64,000 nucleotides of DNA, taken from JAACFF01 sp963807975. Lineage in GTDB: Bacteria; Chloroflexota; Anaerolineae; Promineifilales; Promineifilaceae. Every line of letters starts with the position of its first letter. Positions within the stretch are counted from its first letter, which is position 1. The DNA is taken from assembly GCA_963807975.1 (NCBI GenBank), contig CAWEDV010000001.1, positions 1,178,001 through 1,242,000 on the forward strand, written 5' to 3'. The position numbers and the translations under genes were made by a program. Shown in pieces: positions 60,481-64,000 of the stretch. The notes below the pieces were generated by a model, which saw nothing but the letters and a program-made list of their open reading frames with translations, did no database searches and was not told the DNA's origin.

Positions 60481-60508
60481 ATAATACCACGATCTTCTTC
60501 TTAGTCAA
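60481..60508 (-). promoter_or_regulatory. Promoter of the str/ribosomal superoperon
   Basis: TTGACT (60508-60503), 16 bases, TATTAT (60486-60481), with an extended -10 TGG before it. Start expected near 60474, giving a leader of about 260 bases to rpsL. Confidence 0.75.
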
Positions 60509-60567
60509 CCGATTTGCGGCTTGCTAATCTTTCTTATCCTTAAGAAATTCGCTGATTATTAGAAGCT

Positions 60568-60592
60568 AAAAGAGGTAAAATGAGCCTCTTTT
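60568..60592 (-). terminator. Intrinsic terminator after rpoB
   Basis: AAAAGAGG, 9-base loop, CCTCTTTT on the minus strand, 25 bases after the rpoB stop and before the str promoter. Confidence 0.75.
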
Positions 60593-60616
60593 TGGCAATA
60601 AAACTATTAAGCAGAT

Positions 60617-63600
60617 TTAACGGACGCGCCGGTAATCGAGCATGCCGGCGCCAGTCCAGCGGCTGCGGCTGCTGCGCTTATCATCGTCTTTACCAAAGCG
60701 CATGACTTCACCATCTTCGGTAACAGCCTCAACAGCTAAACCAAGGCTTTGCAGCTCCTTAACTAGGACGCGGAAGGATGCTGGAACTCCTGGTTCTTCG
60801 ATTGGTTCGTTTTTAACAATAGCTTCGTAGGTTTTAACACGTCCCTGAACATCATCCGACTTGACAGTCAGCATCTCCTGGAGCGTATGCGCCGCGCCAT
60901 AAGCCTCCAAAGCCCAAACTTCCATCTCACCGAAACGCTGCCCACCAAACTGGGCTTTACCACCCAAAGGTTGCTGCGTAACCAGGGAATAGGGACCTGT
61001 GGAACGGGCGTGGGCTTTGTCTTCAACGAGGTGAGCCAGCTTGAGCATATGCAGGACTCCGACAGTAACCGATTGGTCAAACGGCCGTCCAGATTTGCCG
61101 TCGATCAATTTTTCCTTGCCAAGGTAAGGTAGCGGAATGTGGGTGCGGGTGGCGATGCCACCGGCAAGCTCTTCAAGATCTTCCAGATCCAGTTTCATCG
61201 GATCTACCTGAAATTCCTCAGGCAGTATATCGCCAAATCTTTCGAGCATGGCGGTATACCACTCAATGGCGCAAACTTCAATAGCTTTCTTATTCAAGGG
61301 AACCCATTCATCTTTACGGGAGCGCAGTACGGGAGCAAAGACCTGATCGGGATCCCATCCGCGACCTTTCAACCACTCCTTGGTAGCCGAGAAGCGAGCA
61401 TAACCTTCATCAACCTTCAAGCGGTTGAGGTCATACTCTTCCATGTCACCCAACCAGGCCTCAATAAAGAGACCACGGGCTTCATCGTCATCCTCCAAAG
61501 ATTCAATATCATAGTCAATTTCTGCCAGCCAATCCCAAGCCCAGTCGGTGGCAATCTCCCAGCCACGGTCAATCAACCAGGCACGTGACAGCTCCGCGAA
61601 GATTTCTTGCTCACTGGCGCCATCGAATACAGGGGTAACGGCCCGGAATCCTAGCCGCGAGGCGGCCCAACCCAAATGGGTCTCCAGCACCTGGCCAATG
61701 TTCATTCGACCCGGTACGCCCAAAGGACTCAAAATGACGTCCACGGGGGTACCGTCTTCCAAATAGGGCATATCCTCAACGGGAACGATCTTGGAGATCA
61801 CACCCTTGTTGCCATGTCGCCCGGCCATCTTATCACCCTCAGAAAGCTTGCGGCGCTGAGCAACACTGACGCGGACCATGGTCTCGACGCCGGCCGGCAG
61901 ATCGCGGTCTTTCTGGCGATCGAAGACTTGTACTTCGACAACCTTACCACGGGCCCCATGAGGCAGCCGTAAACTAGAATCTTTCACTTCGCGTGCTTTG
62001 TCGCCAAAGATGGCACGGAGCAGTTTTTCTTCAGGGCTGAGTTCTTTTTCGCCCTTGGGGGTTATCTTGCCAACTAATATGTCATTCTCGTTGACATCGG
62101 CGCCGACGCGGATAATTCCGCGCTCGTCCAAGTCTTTGAGCGCATCTTCGCTGACGTTGGGAATATCATAGGTTATTTCTTCCGGCCCCAGCTTGGTATC
62201 ACGGGCCTCAACCTCATGCTTTTCAATATGCACAGAAGTGAAGAGATCTTTACGAACGAGATTCTCACTGACGAGTATGGCATCTTCGTAGTTGCCACCT
62301 TCCCAGGAGAGGAAGGCTACCAGGACGTCCTGACCCAAGGCCAGTTCGCCATTGCTGGTGGAAGAACTGTCGGCAAGAACATCACCAATGTTGACCCGCT
62401 GTCCTTTCTCAACGACCGGACGTTGATCGATACAGGTGCTCTGATTAGAACGATTGTACTTGCGCAATTTGTATGTACGCGGGCCGTTTTCTTCAATAAC
62501 GACAATTTTATCGCCGGTTACGCTGCTTACTTCACCGGCCTCTTTGGCTTGGACAACCTGACCTGAGTTACGGGCTGCCATCAGCTCCATACCAGTGCTA
62601 ACAACGGGCACATGGGGCTGCAAAAGAGGCACTGCCTGGCGCTGCATATTGGAGCCCATCAGGGCACGATTGGCGTCATCATGCTCCAGGAAGGGGATGA
62701 GGGCTGCGGAAACACCAACAATCTGGCGTGGAGCCACATCCATATAGTCCACACGTTGGATGGAGGTAAAACGGAACTGCTGATTGCGGCGAGAAGATAC
62801 GCGCGGCTCAACAAATTGGCCAAAATTGTCCAAGCCAGCATTGGCTTGGGCGATCGTGTAATGGTCTTCTTCATCAGCGGACATGTAAACGATCTCGTCG
62901 GTAACAAACGGGGTTACAACCACGTCCTCAATGGTGGAAGATTTAATTTGCTTCGCCAATTTCTTGGTAATGGTTGTACCTTTGTCGACAACGATTTCTC
63001 CGGTATCGGGATCGACCACATTGTCAAAGGCAACATGACCTACCAATTCATCGCTGTCACCAGAAATGTTATTGCGGACGCGGCGATACGGTGTCTCGAT
63101 AAAGCCGTATCGATTGACACGGCCGTAGGTGGCCAGACGGCCGATCAAGCCGATGTTGGGACCTTCGGGCGTTTCGATGGGGCAGATACGGCCGTAATGG
63201 CTGTGGTGAACGTCACGGACCTCAAATCCAGCGCGCTCACGACGCAGACCACCAGGGCCCAACGCCGAAAGCGTACGTTTATGTGTCAGCTCGGCCAGCG
63301 GATTGGCCTGTTCCATGAACTGGCTCAACTGAGAACTTCCGAAAAACTCACGAATGGAGGCAACGACAGGGCGAATATTGATCAGCGCCACGGGCGTCAG
63401 GTTGTCGTTGTCGCGAATGGACATACGCTCGCGAACAACTCGCTCCATGCGGCGCAGACCCACTCGAAGCTTGGCCTGCAGCAGTTCGCCAACCGTCTTA
63501 ATACGGCGGTTTCCTAAATGATCGATATCATCCGGACCCTCTTTGCCGTTGTTGATCAATACCATGCGGCGCACGAAGCGGACGATATCATGCTGGGTAA

Positions 63601-64000
63601 TCGTACGGTGGGACAAGGGGATTACCTCCCCCAAGTCCAGTCGTTTATTCAACTTGTAACGACCAACAGCAGCTAAATCATAGCGGCGCTGGTCAAAAAG
63701 CTGTTCGGATAGGTACTGCTGAGCGTTATCCAACGTCGGCGGATCGCCTGGACGCATACGTTTGTAAAACTCAATCAATGCTTGTTCAGGCAACGGTTTG
63801 TCCGGGGACCACGGTGGCTCTTGTTCGATGCTGCCCTGGATATACAAGTGCTCCGGATTGTTGTCGATGTCCTCGAACAAGGCCAAGATTTCTTCATCAG
63901 AGCCATCGGTAAGCAGCGGATCGCCCAGTCCGTCATCAATCGCGGCCATGGCGCGCAAGAAGAGAGTGATGGGCACCGTGCGTTTGCGGTTGAATTTAAT
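60617..64000 (-). CDS. rpoB: DNA-directed RNA polymerase beta subunit, N-terminus beyond window
   Basis: The frame is open to the right edge (IKFNRKRTVPITLFLRA), so the gene is 5'-partial with about 1127 codons visible. The rifampicin pocket region is present: GSSQLSQFMEQANPLAELTHKR and LSALGPGGLRRERAGFEVRDVH. Compared with E. coli there are D516E, N518A and R529T changes. DAILVSENLV, the KLGPEEITYDIPN region, HGNKGVISKI and the C-terminal HARSTGPYSLVTQQPLGGKAQFGGQRFGEMEVWALE (in part) are typical. Between PVFDGASEQEI and LIDGKSGRPFDQ lies an insertion of about 150 residues, rich in Trp and acidic residues. A terminator follows immediately; rpoC is absent downstream. Confidence 0.97.
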   Translation of the reverse strand: MKFNRKRTVPITLFLRAMAAIDDGLGDPLLTDGSDEEILALFEDIDNNPEHLYIQGSIEQEPPWSPDKPLPEQALIEFYKRMRPGDPPTLDNAQQYLSEQLFDQRRYDLAAVGRYKLNKRLDLGEVIPLSHRTITQHDIVRFVRRMVLINNGKEGPDDIDHLGNRRIKTVGELLQAKLRVGLRRMERVVRERMSIRDNDNLTPVALINIRPVVASIREFFGSSQLSQFMEQANPLAELTHKRTLSALGPGGLRRERAGFEVRDVHHSHYGRICPIETPEGPNIGLIGRLATYGRVNRYGFIETPYRRVRNNISGDSDELVGHVAFDNVVDPDTGEIVVDKGTTITKKLAKQIKSSTIEDVVVTPFVTDEIVYMSADEEDHYTIAQANAGLDNFGQFVEPRVSSRRNQQFRFTSIQRVDYMDVAPRQIVGVSAALIPFLEHDDANRALMGSNMQRQAVPLLQPHVPVVSTGMELMAARNSGQVVQAKEAGEVSSVTGDKIVVIEENGPRTYKLRKYNRSNQSTCIDQRPVVEKGQRVNIGDVLADSSSTSNGELALGQDVLVAFLSWEGGNYEDAILVSENLVRKDLFTSVHIEKHEVEARDTKLGPEEITYDIPNVSEDALKDLDERGIIRVGADVNENDILVGKITPKGEKELSPEEKLLRAIFGDKAREVKDSSLRLPHGARGKVVEVQVFDRQKDRDLPAGVETMVRVSVAQRRKLSEGDKMAGRHGNKGVISKIVPVEDMPYLEDGTPVDVILSPLGVPGRMNIGQVLETHLGWAASRLGFRAVTPVFDGASEQEIFAELSRAWLIDRGWEIATDWAWDWLAEIDYDIESLEDDDEARGLFIEAWLGDMEEYDLNRLKVDEGYARFSATKEWLKGRGWDPDQVFAPVLRSRKDEWVPLNKKAIEVCAIEWYTAMLERFGDILPEEFQVDPMKLDLEDLEELAGGIATRTHIPLPYLGKEKLIDGKSGRPFDQSVTVGVLHMLKLAHLVEDKAHARSTGPYSLVTQQPLGGKAQFGGQRFGEMEVWALEAYGAAHTLQEMLTVKSDDVQGRVKTYEAIVKNEPIEEPGVPASFRVLVKELQSLGLAVEAVTEDGEVMRFGKDDDKRSSRSRWTGAGMLDYRRVR

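Overview
The window looks like a chromosomal segment of a member of the Chloroflexota (Anaerolineae or a related class; the exact class cannot be settled by eye). The evidence is a combination of characters: a GerW-like protein in a genome segment with no other sporulation gene, tandem MoaD-like proteins beside an aldehyde:ferredoxin oxidoreductase, a YabN-type methylase-MazG fusion, a Lon protease, a zinc-type S14, the long form of S12, intermediate GC content, and short heptameric repeats in intergenic DNA. No plasmid, phage, transposase or CRISPR features were seen, and no tRNA or rRNA genes.

Layout. Positions 1-13 kb hold small metabolic transcription units: a truncated GMC oxidoreductase; lysC behind a SAM-I riboswitch with terminator and antiterminator; tgt and uppP; a 380-bp RNA-like leader followed by an ornithine aminotransferase and avtA; ald; a decayed NAD-dependent epimerase; and two MoaD-like genes convergent with a tungsten-type aor. 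Positions 13.8-29.4 kb hold pepA, a YbdK-type ligase, then a minus-strand block of amidohydrolase, methyltransferase, parB, parA and a PfkB kinase. After these come an FtsB/DivIC-like protein, a DtxR-family regulator, a secreted arylsulfotransferase-like protein, two CYTH proteins, a surface-anchored nuclease, and a small membrane protein coupled to a GerW-like protein. lon follows at 29.7-32.2 kb. Positions 32.3-38.8 kb are a minus-strand group: UDG, a hydrolase/acyl-CoA-synthetase fusion, trmB, an SH3 protein and mazG.

Positions 38.9-60.2 kb are one almost uninterrupted minus-strand translation superoperon. In transcription order it runs rpsL, rpsG, fusA, tuf, rpsJ, rplC, rplD, rplW, rplB, rpsS, rplV, rpsC, rplP, rpmC, rpsQ, rplN, rplX, rplE, rpsZ, rpsH, rplF, rplR, rpsE, rpmD, rplO, secY, adk, rpmJ, rpsM, rpsK, rpsD, rpoA, rplQ, truA, rplM, rpsI, ending at a strong terminator. 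infA is missing from its usual place between adk and rpmJ. rpoB enters from the right edge and ends at its own terminator, with no rpoC between it and rpsL.

No wholly new multi-gene system stands out. The least ordinary items are RNA-level and protein-architecture features. At the RNA level these are the lysC riboswitch, the leader before the ornithine aminotransferase gene, the structured str leader, a hairpin between rpsJ and rplC, a palindromic repeat between rpsK and rpsD, and heptad repeats at several loci. At the protein level they are a tryptophan-rich insertion in RpoB, a doubled-length L29, a fused hydrolase/ANL enzyme lacking key catalytic residues, a MoaD-like paralogue without the terminal Gly-Gly, and a GMC oxidoreductase with a ferredoxin-like four-cysteine motif.
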